The position numbers were made by a program, and so were the translations under genes. Shown here one piece after another: positions 51,925 through 59,225 of a DNA stretch of 59,451 nt. Source of the DNA: a virus; the IMG/VR virus record IMGVR_UViG_3300035670_000233, positions 1 to 59,451 of that record; one strand, written 5' to 3'. The notes beneath the pieces were generated by a model, which did not search any database, was not told where the DNA came from, and saw nothing but the letters and a program-made list of their open reading frames with translations. Position 1 is the first letter of the stretch. Each line of letters opens with the position of its first letter.

Positions 51925-52550
51925 TGTGCGCTCCTGGGTTTTACTTCGTGGCTTGGAAACTCTGACCAAGCATTTTCGTCGTTAAAACTGAACCAAACCT
52001 GATCGCCTCCAAAATACTTTGGATTCTCCTTCACTGGAATAGTGTAATCCTCAGGCCAATAGCACCAATCCAGAGGAATCCAAGCCTCATCCGTTTCTCG
52101 GCAATAAGTAGCCCAAGCATGACCAGCTCTTTTACCCTCAGACTGCACGTATCCAGCTGCTACTCGAATACGCCAAGCCGGCATACCTAGATTTCGCAGA
52201 ATCGAAACGATTAAAATCGCACCATCTTCACAATCACCTTGGCCCAACTTCGTTGTCTCAGTAGGAAATAGCCAAAATTCTGGAGTACCAAGAGTAGTGT
52301 CGGCAACATATTTGATTCTTTGCCGCACAAATTGATGTACTGCGTAGGCCATATGGTCTGAGCGTTGATTAGGTAGGCTATATAGCGGAGCGAAACTGTC
52401 AATGTATTGCTTAATCACAACATCATCAGCCCAAATGAACCTTCTCAGATCCATGGGGAATCGCTCATCCTTACTTGGAATTGGCCTGCCTGCGTAGACC
52501 AGATCCCTTTTGGGATGCTTTGTATTCCAAAATGCTGGGCCACGCATCAT
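51921..52550 (-). CDS. Transglutaminase-like cysteine peptidase
   Basis: 209 residues. The catalytic triad is in the order typical of transglutaminase-like folds: GQGDCEDGAIL (Cys near 105), AGHAWATY (His near 140) and WIPLDWCYW (Asp near 158). It lies directly before the holin. A cell-wall endopeptidase acting as endolysin, or a virion maturation protease, are both possible. No signal peptide is present. Confidence 0.7.
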   Translation of the reverse strand: MMRGPAFWNTKHPKRDLVYAGRPIPSKDERFPMDLRRFIWADDVVIKQYIDSFAPLYSLPNQRSDHMAYAVHQFVRQRIKYVADTTLGTPEFWLFPTETTKLGQGDCEDGAILIVSILRNLGMPAWRIRVAAGYVQSEGKRAGHAWATYCRETDEAWIPLDWCYWPEDYTIPVKENPKYFGGDQVWFSFNDENAWSEFPSHEVKPRSAQ

Positions 52551-53434
52551 TGAACTGCTCCGATTGCCTTGATTGCCGGAATCTGATCCTCTACGGACTT
52601 AATTCCTGTTCCAGTGTAGATGCAGACGCCATTACCCTTAGCGCGGCCACGGCGCACAAAGTCTGCCGCGGTGTTTGGGTTGATTATTGTGCCCGTGTTG
52701 AAATTTCCGCCAGTGTAAAGTGGCCCGTCCAAGTACAGATCCAGAACAGCAGGTTCATCATTTGCATCAGTGTAAGCGTCAATGGCCGTTCCACAATCAG
52801 GAATAAGCAGGATATTTGAGCCATTTCCTAGATCACTCAGCTTGCAGGAGTGATAAGCCCGAGTCCATGCGCCGCCGTTCGACGTTGGGCGGGAGCCACG
52901 ATTATAGCAAGTCTTGAATCCGGCCTGATTAAAGGTCTTCAACCATCGTGTTTCATAATCCCTGCCGCGACTCGTTTGTGTTTCAGCAACAGGCTGGACG
53001 ATTACGTTAGCCGGACCAGCTTCGAGGACTATCTGTGCAGCCCGCTCACACTCTTGTGGAAAGTGGGAAATGTCATGTACTCCACTTTGGCCCCACTTCT
53101 TGATGTGCATATTGTCGTTAACGATCGAAACGAAGAGAGTTAAATTACGCTTGCGGCACTCTTTCAAGAGGGCAAGATAATCATCCTTGAGAGCATCTGC
53201 ACCGCCTGGGCGATATCCGTGCTTGATGGAAACGGTGCTCCCCATATACTCTATGTCTGTTATATTGCAGCCGCTCTTAGCAAGAGCCTCGCAGAGAAGG
53301 GTATAGTCCTTACCTGGCCAGTTATAGGAAATTCCCAGTCCTTTAGCCTCCCGTGGATTATTAACTGGAGTAACCTTTGTTACCACATCAGGATTACACC
53401 CAGCCAGAAGAAGCAGAAAGATTATTTTCTTCAC
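52547..53434 (-). CDS. Putative lipoprotein with a TIM-barrel-like domain
   Basis: 295 residues with a GTG start. MKKIIFLLLLAGCNP is a lipoprotein signal with lipobox LAGC. The rest (GLGISYNWPGKDYTLLCEAL, YLALLKECRKRNLTLFVSIV, ANVIVQPVAETQ) has the alternating helices and strands of a glycoside-hydrolase-like barrel, with possible acidic residues. It could act on the cell wall or capsule. The family is not certain. Confidence 0.6.
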   Translation of the reverse strand: MKKIIFLLLLAGCNPDVVTKVTPVNNPREAKGLGISYNWPGKDYTLLCEALAKSGCNITDIEYMGSTVSIKHGYRPGGADALKDDYLALLKECRKRNLTLFVSIVNDNMHIKKWGQSGVHDISHFPQECERAAQIVLEAGPANVIVQPVAETQTSRGRDYETRWLKTFNQAGFKTCYNRGSRPTSNGGAWTRAYHSCKLSDLGNGSNILLIPDCGTAIDAYTDANDEPAVLDLYLDGPLYTGGNFNTGTIINPNTAADFVRRGRAKGNGVCIYTGTGIKSVEDQIPAIKAIGAVQ

Positions 53435-53730
53435 TTTTCTGTTCCTTGATGAAGTAACATAGGAGCAGATTCCCAGTTATTAGCCTGACGATTCTGCTTC
53501 TCAGTACGACCGGCCCAGTCCACGAAGTCCCCATAGCGAATAACCGACCTCTTAAATAACTTCCACTCCGTCTCGCGCGTAACTATGAAAGCTGTTCCAA
53601 GAGCGACAGCCACAAGAATCATCCAGAATTGACGGGCATTTTGACGTATAGTAATTTGTTGTAGTGTTTTCAGCTCACTGATGTCAATATCAGATGAGCG
53701 CCGTCGCTCAAGAGTAGCATCTTCTGACAT
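53431..53730 (-). CDS. Single-TM membrane protein
   Basis: 99 residues. A charged helical N-terminus (SDIDISELKTLQQITIRQNARQ) precedes one membrane segment (FWMILVAVALGTAFIV, 35-50) and a polar tail. It is in the lysis region and may be a holin-accessory or antiholin-type protein, but this is inference. GAGGAG precedes the ATG. Confidence 0.6.
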   Translation of the reverse strand: MSEDATLERRRSSDIDISELKTLQQITIRQNARQFWMILVAVALGTAFIVTRETEWKLFKRSVIRYGDFVDWAGRTEKQNRQANNWESAPMLLHQGTEK

Positions 53731-53763
53731 CTTGTATCTCCTCTCGGAAGCGAGTAAAATCTT

Positions 53764-54336
53764 TCACTCGTCCTTCTTTGGTTTCTTCAACTTCTCGCTG
53801 AACTCAACAGCCGCCAGCATGTTTGTGGCCGCGTCCTTGGTGGCTTTATCAAGTTTCGTGTCCGCCACAATCGCGGCGAGCAGCGCCTTGTAGGCAGCCT
53901 TCTCGGCCTGATGAGCCGCAATCGCCGAATCACGCCGCGCCTGTAGCGTAGGATCATCGGGGCGCGGACTTTGGTGATCCATATACGTCACAAGATCGCC
54001 GTCGTCGCTGGCGATGATGCCGATACCCCAATCGTTTGTACGCGACTGGAGCACGATCACCGGAGCCTCTATGCCGTTTGGCTCGCTACGCGGGGCTGTC
54101 TCTTCGGCCAATTCCGCGATGTACTGCGCTACTATGTCGGGATCGTTTGTGTGTGCTCGAATCTCTTCTATCGGCGTTCCATTGCTTGTACGTATACGTT
54201 CGACGTCATCCTGAATGAATCGAGCATCCGGACCCTCATCACGACGCAGCACAAGCACTTCTAGGTCAGCAGCGCGGGCAATTGATGTCAACGCAAACAG
54301 ACAAGCGGCCAAAACTCTAATAAAGGCGGATCGCAT
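53764..54336 (-). CDS. Secreted helical protein with signal peptide
   Basis: 190 residues. MRSAFIRVLAACLFALTSIARAAD is a typical signal peptide with an ARA cleavage motif. A strand-rich middle is followed by a charged helix (AAHQAEKAAYKALLAAIV). It is GC-rich. GAGGG precedes the ATG and the start overlaps the previous gene by 20 bases. No enzyme motif is visible. Host-surface or periplasmic action is likely. Confidence 0.65.
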   Translation of the reverse strand: MRSAFIRVLAACLFALTSIARAADLEVLVLRRDEGPDARFIQDDVERIRTSNGTPIEEIRAHTNDPDIVAQYIAELAEETAPRSEPNGIEAPVIVLQSRTNDWGIGIIASDDGDLVTYMDHQSPRPDDPTLQARRDSAIAAHQAEKAAYKALLAAIVADTKLDKATKDAATNMLAAVEFSEKLKKPKKDE

Positions 54337-55399
54337 AGACGTACCCTCCGTATGTCATTGTGTATATGTTACCACCGGCATTATTATTAATCACCGGAAA
54401 GAACTTTTGTGACAGTACAGTATTATATCCAACAACAATCCCTGTCACTTCCAGAAATGTAGCCTTTGCGGCTGTTGGCTGACTTGCGTTGATTCTACGG
54501 GTTACGTTGGCATACCAGTTAGGCTGATATGAAAACCCAACTCCTATGTCGCTATTTGCTGTCGTGCTGTTGGTATACGCAAACGACATGCCCCAAAGAA
54601 TGCAGAAGTGTTCATTTTGGCCAATTGTCTCAAATCCATTAGTACGATTCCAATCACCGCTAATAATGTTAAGTGTCGGCGTTACGGTAGCAGCGGCTGA
54701 AACATAGGTGGCTCCAATGGACGCGATCCAAATATCGTTCGAAGCTATGCTTCCTCCGGTTGATAGTCCGGCGACCAAGGATGATACCCAGTTGCTCACT
54801 CCCGATGAGTCAGGAAAAACCCCAGCCGTGCCTGAGAGCGTTGCCTCAGTGTTCGTCCACACCAGAACGTCACTAGGAATCCGTGCAATTGGGACCAGAT
54901 TAGTGTCGCTGTCCATGAAGGCGAGTTGACCAAGATCGTTTGTCCACGAATCACTTAAAGCAGCGGGTGGGTTTGTGATACCAGCATAATCACCATACGC
55001 GGCCCGCGTGATTCCATTTGTCCAATTATCGTCGTTTCGGTAGGCAGAGTCGGCGTTAGCATCAAGTTGATTCGTTGTGAGCGTGGGAATGCGCGACAAC
55101 TCTACCGCGTTCGTGTCGATGTCCATGAAGGCCAATTCACCAAGGGTGTTGGTAAATGTTCCCATGGCCGATCCGCTGACTGGATTAGTTGAGTCATTGA
55201 TTGATTGCTGAACATCAGAATAACGTATCGCGTCAGTAAGATCGTTAGTTACCGTACCTAATGCATTGGTAACTGAGCTAATTTGATTTGTAAGATCTGT
55301 AATACTTTGTGGCAGCTGTTCCACACCAATTGGATTGGCTAGTTGCCCGAAAACATTACCAGCGAACAATAGAGCCGAAATGATTATCTTACCTCTCAT
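54317..55399 (-). CDS. Secreted fibre-like protein with signal peptide
   Basis: 360 residues. MRGKIIISALLFAGNVFGQ is a probable signal peptide. The N-terminal half is Asn/Thr-rich and repeats LGELAFMDIDTNAVELSRIP and a close relative (LGQLAFMDSDTNLVPIARIP) plus NALGTVTNDL-type units, as in fibre stalks. The C-terminal half is strand-rich with Gly/Thr/Ser. AAGGAG precedes the ATG. Likely an adhesin or fibre. Confidence 0.65.
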   Translation of the reverse strand: MRGKIIISALLFAGNVFGQLANPIGVEQLPQSITDLTNQISSVTNALGTVTNDLTDAIRYSDVQQSINDSTNPVSGSAMGTFTNTLGELAFMDIDTNAVELSRIPTLTTNQLDANADSAYRNDDNWTNGITRAAYGDYAGITNPPAALSDSWTNDLGQLAFMDSDTNLVPIARIPSDVLVWTNTEATLSGTAGVFPDSSGVSNWVSSLVAGLSTGGSIASNDIWIASIGATYVSAAATVTPTLNIISGDWNRTNGFETIGQNEHFCILWGMSFAYTNSTTANSDIGVGFSYQPNWYANVTRRINASQPTAAKATFLEVTGIVVGYNTVLSQKFFPVINNNAGGNIYTMTYGGYVYAIRLY

Positions 55400-55408
55400 G
55401 ATTACTCC

Positions 55409-56308
55409 TTAGGGCAGTGTAGTATCGGTAGTAGAAGTGTCGGTCGTGGTGGAAGTGTCAGTCGTGGTAGTAGAAGTAGTAGTCGTACTATCGGTAGTCG
55501 TACTATCGGTAGTCGTACTATCGGTAGTCGTACTATCGGTAGTCGTACTATCGGTAGTCATACTATCGGTAGTCGTACTATCGGTAGTCGTACTATCGGT
55601 AGTCGTACTATCGGTAGTCGTACTATCGGTAGTCGTAGAGGATGAAGTAGTCGTACTATCGGTAGTCGTAGTCGTGTCGGGTGTGGTGGTAGTAGAACTA
55701 GTGGTGGTAGTAGTAGTAGAACTAGTAGTAGTAGAACTAGTAGTAGTAGAACTAGTAGTGGTGTACGTGGCTTCATAGGTCCAGGGATTTATGAAGTCCG
55801 AAAGGACCCACGTCGTAGAATCAAAAGCCATAAGCGTGACCTGTGACCACGCCGCGGTGTTGGTTTCGGAATAGCCAGAATAGACGGCGTCATATCCTGC
55901 AATGCTATCAGAATCATTCGCGATCAGATATAGAAGAACTCCCCTCTGCTTAACAACAATCTTAAGAGTCTCACCTGCAGCTGTAATCTTAGGCAGAATA
56001 GACTCAAAAATCTTAACATCAGTTAGATCGTAGGTAACCGTAGAATTAAGATTATCACGAGTCAAAACTGCGGGTCCAATAGTTGCTCGCATCTGGTTAG
56101 TTGCAGCGTTCCAATTATTGGTATCCAGAGCCATCTGATTAGAGATTCTTTGGGACTCTGTGTATCCTGAAACACCCAGGGCTACATCCGCCTCGATAAG
56201 AACCTTATCAGCAGACCAGACCGGATCGCTCTCATTCACACCTGGAGTGATTGTATCTGCCCTAGCAAGTAGAGCTAAGGAAAAGAAAAAGGCAATTAGC
56301 TTCTTCAT
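55409..56308 (-). CDS. Secreted protein with Thr/Ser/Asp repeat tail
   Basis: 299 residues. MKKLIAFFFSLALLARAD is a signal peptide. A beta-rich domain (about 25-190) with an LKIVVKQRGVLLYLIANDS segment follows. The C-terminal ~110 residues are almost only Thr, Ser and Asp (DSTTT units), a low-complexity stalk that could be glycosylated. AAGGGAATAATC precedes the ATG at 56308. Confidence 0.7.
   Translation of the reverse strand: MKKLIAFFFSLALLARADTITPGVNESDPVWSADKVLIEADVALGVSGYTESQRISNQMALDTNNWNAATNQMRATIGPAVLTRDNLNSTVTYDLTDVKIFESILPKITAAGETLKIVVKQRGVLLYLIANDSDSIAGYDAVYSGYSETNTAAWSQVTLMAFDSTTWVLSDFINPWTYEATYTTTSSTTTSSTTTSSTTTTTTSSTTTTPDTTTTTDSTTTSSSTTTDSTTTDSTTTDSTTTDSTTTDSMTTDSTTTDSTTTDSTTTDSTTTDSTTTTSTTTTDTSTTTDTSTTDTTLP
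55481..55630. repeat. 15-bp tandem repeat encoding the Thr/Ser/Asp tail
   Basis: Ten copies of AGTCGTACTATCGGT (one with a single base change near 55560) encode repeated DSTTT. The flanking sequence has shorter related triplet repeats to 55760. Confidence 0.9.
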
Positions 56309-56318
56309 GATTATTCCC

Positions 56319-56588
56319 TTATTGCAGATATGCGACTTGGAGAACGCCACTGGTTCCTGTAGCCCTCGTGGTGCGAAAGCCCACCAGACTGCTCTTACGA
56401 TCAATGTTGAGCGTCGATCCAGCGGTCAGCAGCAGGCCGGTTGTGGTATCAGGACTGGTACCGTCCAACATGATTCTCACGGGTGCTGTTTCGCAGGTGA
56501 TCAGTGCACCCGTGATTAATCGGTTCGCATACTTACCCGAGTTGAGACTCTTAACTGTATCGTCTACGGTGATCTTCTCGAAAGCCAT
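56319..56588 (-). CDS. Small structural-type protein
   Basis: 89 residues. It starts MAFEKITVDDTVKSLNSGKY and has CETAPVRIMLDGTSPDTTTGLLL, a beta-sandwich pattern I associate with small phage structural or decoration proteins. It is the second gene of the late operon. Function unproven. Confidence 0.55.
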   Translation of the reverse strand: MAFEKITVDDTVKSLNSGKYANRLITGALITCETAPVRIMLDGTSPDTTTGLLLTAGSTLNIDRKSSLVGFRTTRATGTSGVLQVAYLQ

Positions 56589-56591
56589 TGC

Positions 56592-57125
56592 CTACTCCTT
56601 CTTGTCTATCGCTTCGATAATCTTGGAGCTTACACGCTCCAGAATTTCTTTTCCGCCCTGCAGGGAGTCCAATTCATCGCTGAGAATTTGGACTACTTCC
56701 GAGGCAAACTGCAAAATGGCTGATTTGTCAAGCAGCTTGCCAGAAGATTTTTCAATCGAGTGGCAGGATGAAACGAGCTTCTCAATCTTAAGAGTAAGAT
56801 CTGAGATACGGCCGGCATGGATTACTACATCCACTGGCTGCTCGCAGCGATTGAGAACCTCCTCCAGAGTGATTCTCAGGATTCCGATTTCATCCCGCAG
56901 TGATTTAATCGCCGGAGCGTTCGCCTTTTCATCTAGGCGTGATTGGAACAATCGGACTCGATACTGACTGGTTGCCTTTTTCTCTTGGGCGCGGACTGTA
57001 GCTGCTCCTCCGTGTACGTAACAATACTTCCCACCAGGCACAGCCTCATGGATACACTGGCGAAATGATGTTACCGCTTGGCAGCGGGTAGGAGAATCGG
57101 GCTTTGCTACTACTAAGTTATCCAT
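56592..57125 (-). CDS. Candidate small terminase / DNA-binding protein
   Basis: 177 residues, the first gene of the late operon. The start holds CQAVTSFRQC and KYCYVHGG, a metal-binding-like segment. A long helical region (LRDEIGILRITLEEVLNRC, SDLTLKIEKLVSSCHSIE) follows. This layout is seen in proteins next to terminases, and no other small terminase is visible. The ATG at 57125 is preferred over a TTG at 57188. An AGGA lies upstream. Confidence 0.5.
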   Translation of the reverse strand: MDNLVVAKPDSPTRCQAVTSFRQCIHEAVPGGKYCYVHGGAATVRAQEKKATSQYRVRLFQSRLDEKANAPAIKSLRDEIGILRITLEEVLNRCEQPVDVVIHAGRISDLTLKIEKLVSSCHSIEKSSGKLLDKSAILQFASEVVQILSDELDSLQGGKEILERVSSKIIEAIDKKE

Positions 57126-57175
57126 GATTCTGAAATCCTGTTTGTTAGGAGAATCTTTTTGGGTACTTCTCCGCA

Positions 57176-57208
57176 ACCATACACGCAACGACGGGTAAAA
57201 TGTGAATT
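57176..57208 (-). promoter_or_regulatory. Conserved control element before the late operon
   Basis: Read leftward: TTCACATTTTACCC, six bases, GCGTGTATGGT, matching both arms of the repeat at 24.7-24.9 kb, at the same orientation to transcription. It is about 50 bases before the first late gene. A GATTATT follows at 57211. Confidence 0.65.
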
Positions 57209-57442
57209 TTGATTATTAATCATGTCTGATGTATGGAATCATCTGATTTAGGAAAGCAGGAGAAATGCTAGGAGCCTAAATGATTAGAGGCTAATCTAAA
57301 AGTTGGGTGCTAGGAGCCTAAATGCTAGGAGCCTAAATGATTAGAGGCTAATCTAAAAGTTGGGTGCTGGGTGTGGGGTCGGTACGGGTGGGTAAGGGCG
57401 GGGCGGCGGGGGATACCCGCCACCCCAAACCCCGACCGCCGC
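57209..57442. other. Gene-free stretch between short operon and late operon
   Basis: No gene seen. It holds two perfect 49-bp repeats and, at about 57393-57425, a GC-rich stem-loop with one G-U pair and no T run. The stem-loop could end transcripts of the ParB-like gene. Confidence 0.6.
57264..57369. repeat. Two perfect 49-bp direct repeats
   Basis: Copies at 57264-57312 and 57321-57369 are identical, with period 57. Each carries GCTAGGAGCCTAAATG and a GATTAG, AGG, CTAATC hairpin. Part of the unit also fills the spacer. Confidence 0.9.
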
Positions 57443-58276
57443 TTAGTCGTCGCCCTCCGCGCTATCTTGTCCCGCGTCAAAGCCACAAGCAAGGTCAAGA
57501 TCTACCGCGTCCCCGCCTAGAATTGCGTCTAGAATATCGCGAGGATCGGCGCTGTCCACCCCGCCCTTGTCTAGCGCGGCGCGCACACGTTCAATTTCCT
57601 TGCGCGACACGCACTTAACCGCATTGCCCCTTTCCTTTACGGTCAATTCCTTGTCGAACGTATCCCGCTTATTTGGAGACTTGAGCACGCGTTGACAAGC
57701 TTCCTTGTCAAGCTTGCTAACTTTCTCAACCGGAAAGCCAAGCTTTACAAGCTTAGCTTGCCGGAAAAGCAACTGCTGCCGTCCGCGCAATGCGGGGATG
57801 TCCTTTTCCTTGCGATACACTCCCGCATTAACGAGGGCAACGACGGCCTCCAGTGTTTCCTTTGCGCGCAACTTGGCAATGACAAGACTTGCCAAGTTAG
57901 CGGTGTGACTAGTCGCTTCGGCTTCTTCTTCTGCAATCTCAATACAAGGCCAGTCTGCCGTTAGTGCGTAATGAGCCCGCGCCGCCAGATAGGCAACAGC
58001 ACGATGCCGCCCGTCCGCAATAACAGGATATTCCTTACTACCATACTCGCGCATGATAGCGTCAAGAATAACGTCCTTACTGTCCTTACGGCTCCCGATA
58101 ACGTTGACAGTATCGGGCAGATAGCGCGCCAGTTCTTCCCGCTCCAAGTAGGCAGTTTTGCCCGCAAAAGTCACGAGGACATTACCGGCGACGATGCCAC
58201 TATTAACGATTGCCGTCAAAATGGCGGCAGTTGTTTCCGGTTGCGGACTGCGAGGATTATTTCCGATTGCGTACAT
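57443..58276 (-). CDS. Third ParB-like protein
   Basis: 277 residues. YPVIADGRHRAVAYLAARAHY near 85-105 is the ParB-like GRHR box, preceded by strand and helix elements. A long middle with AIVNSGIVAGNVLV opens the protein. No clear HTH is seen. The end is acidic (LDLACGFDAGQDSAEGDD). It is GC-rich. It is the last gene of the short operon behind the 58.66-kb promoter, so it should be made early. RBS GGGAG. Confidence 0.7.
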   Translation of the reverse strand: MYAIGNNPRSPQPETTAAILTAIVNSGIVAGNVLVTFAGKTAYLEREELARYLPDTVNVIGSRKDSKDVILDAIMREYGSKEYPVIADGRHRAVAYLAARAHYALTADWPCIEIAEEEAEATSHTANLASLVIAKLRAKETLEAVVALVNAGVYRKEKDIPALRGRQQLLFRQAKLVKLGFPVEKVSKLDKEACQRVLKSPNKRDTFDKELTVKERGNAVKCVSRKEIERVRAALDKGGVDSADPRDILDAILGGDAVDLDLACGFDAGQDSAEGDD

Positions 58277-58281
58277 GACTT

Positions 58282-58377
58282 TTACTCCCAGCGTATACCA
58301 TACATGCTAAACACAACATACCAATATACCAGCGTTAATAGCGTTGCCAGCGCGGCTTTCGGCAATGTTCCTTTCAT
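58282..58377 (-). CDS. 31-residue single-TM peptide
   Basis: AAGGAATAAC precedes the ATG. The product (MKGTLPKAALATLLTLVYWYVVF) has one membrane segment and a short tail. It fills the gap between the two larger genes exactly. The function is unknown, though an early membrane peptide fits. Confidence 0.6.
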   Translation of the reverse strand: MKGTLPKAALATLLTLVYWYVVFSMYGIRWE

Positions 58378-58378
58378 G

Positions 58379-58612
58379 TTATTCCTTGCTAACTAGACTC
58401 GCACAAATTGTATTAAGGCCGGTCGCTGCACGAGACAAGACTCTTTCCGCTTGCGCGTAGGGCTGCATAGCACGGAGTGTCTTTTCGCAGTATTCCCGCG
58501 CCGTTTGACATTTATCGGGACCGGCCCCCATATCCACGGACATACCGTCTTGCATGCAATACTCTGCGATATGCTCCCGCATATCCGCCATATCTTTCAG
58601 GATGTCATTCAT
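58379..58612 (-). CDS. Unknown 77-residue helical protein
   Basis: It starts MNDILKDMADMREHIAEYC; helical, with four Cys. First gene behind the promoter at 58.66 kb, so probably early. AGGATAACCA precedes the ATG. The family is not recognised. Confidence 0.65.
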   Translation of the reverse strand: MNDILKDMADMREHIAEYCMQDGMSVDMGAGPDKCQTAREYCEKTLRAMQPYAQAERVLSRAATGLNTICASLVSKE

Positions 58613-58658
58613 TGGTTATCCTGTCCTTTCGTTGCGCTTGTGCTCTCACGATGGCGCT

Positions 58659-58687
58659 AATATAGAGTGTCCCGCGCCCCTTGTCAA
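58659..58687 (-). promoter_or_regulatory. Consensus sigma70-type promoter (short operon)
   Basis: On the minus strand TTGACA (58682-58687) and TATATT (58659-58664) are 17 bases apart. The ATGGCGCTAATATA around the -10 box and the upstream TAGCATGGACTGGCA (58730-58744) are shared with the promoter at 11.36 kb. Confidence 0.85.
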
Positions 58688-58757
58688 TAGGGGGAGCCCA
58701 ACTTTTTTGAAAATTGTTTTTCGCATTTTAGCATGGACTGGCATGGTTTGTGCTTTA

Positions 58758-58834
58758 CAGCATGAACTGTGCCAAGTCTCCCGTTTTGGCCGATTGCGTT
58801 AGGGATTAACGAATAGCAGCATGAACTGTGCCAA
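58758..58834. repeat. 18-bp direct repeat (operator candidate)
   Basis: CAGCATGAACTGTGCCAA occurs at 58758-58775 and 58817-58834, 59 bases apart. A diverged relative is at 58730-58747 and another at 11416-11431. On the minus strand each copy reads TTGGCACAGTTCATGCTG, near the sigma54 pattern TGGCAC-N5-TTGC. Confidence 0.85.
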
Positions 58835-58907
58835 ACGCCGCAAATGGCCCTAGGACACGTCGCAAGGTGGGGGTGCCAGTAGTTCTATGGTTTGGGGGGT
58901 GTGACGC

Positions 58908-59060
58908 GTCCTAGGCCCATCCTAGCGCGTTTAAAGGGCATAGGCTCTTAAACGCCTTAGGATGGTCCTAGGACCGTTTTACCCTACCAGATAAGGCAAA
59001 GACTAGGGTGGTACCCTGTCAGCATGTTCTAGGACCATCCTAGCGCGTTTAAGAGCCTAT
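58908..59060. repeat. 35-bp inverted repeat and third related copy
   Basis: 58941-58975 and 59026-59060 are inverted copies with 32 of 35 bases matching; each holds TCTTAAACG/CGTTTAAGA and a CTAGGAC box. A third copy at 58908-58934 is in the orientation of the right arm. A perfect palindrome GGTCCTAGGACC sits in the left arm. Confidence 0.85.
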
Positions 59061-59130
59061 TACGCGAGCCTAGCGCAGCACGGCGGCGCGCATGCGGCGG
59101 GTGGGCGCGCCCGTGCTCTATATTCCACGC

Positions 59131-59177
59131 ACGCGCACGCGCACGCGCACGCGCACGCGCACGCGCACGCGCACGCG
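59131..59177. repeat. Hexamer tandem repeat
   Basis: About eight copies of ACGCGC or GCGCAC in a row. The alternating purine-pyrimidine sequence can adopt Z-DNA. A reading frame through it would give Cys-Ala repeats and is not a gene. Confidence 0.9.
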
Positions 59178-59225
59178 AAAAATGATGCGGAGAATCCGCC
59201 TAAAATTATGATTAGATTATTTGAA

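Noticed and set aside
55437-55778. Val-Ser repeat frame on the plus strand
   Set aside because: It is the complement of the 15-bp tandem repeat and has no ribosome site.
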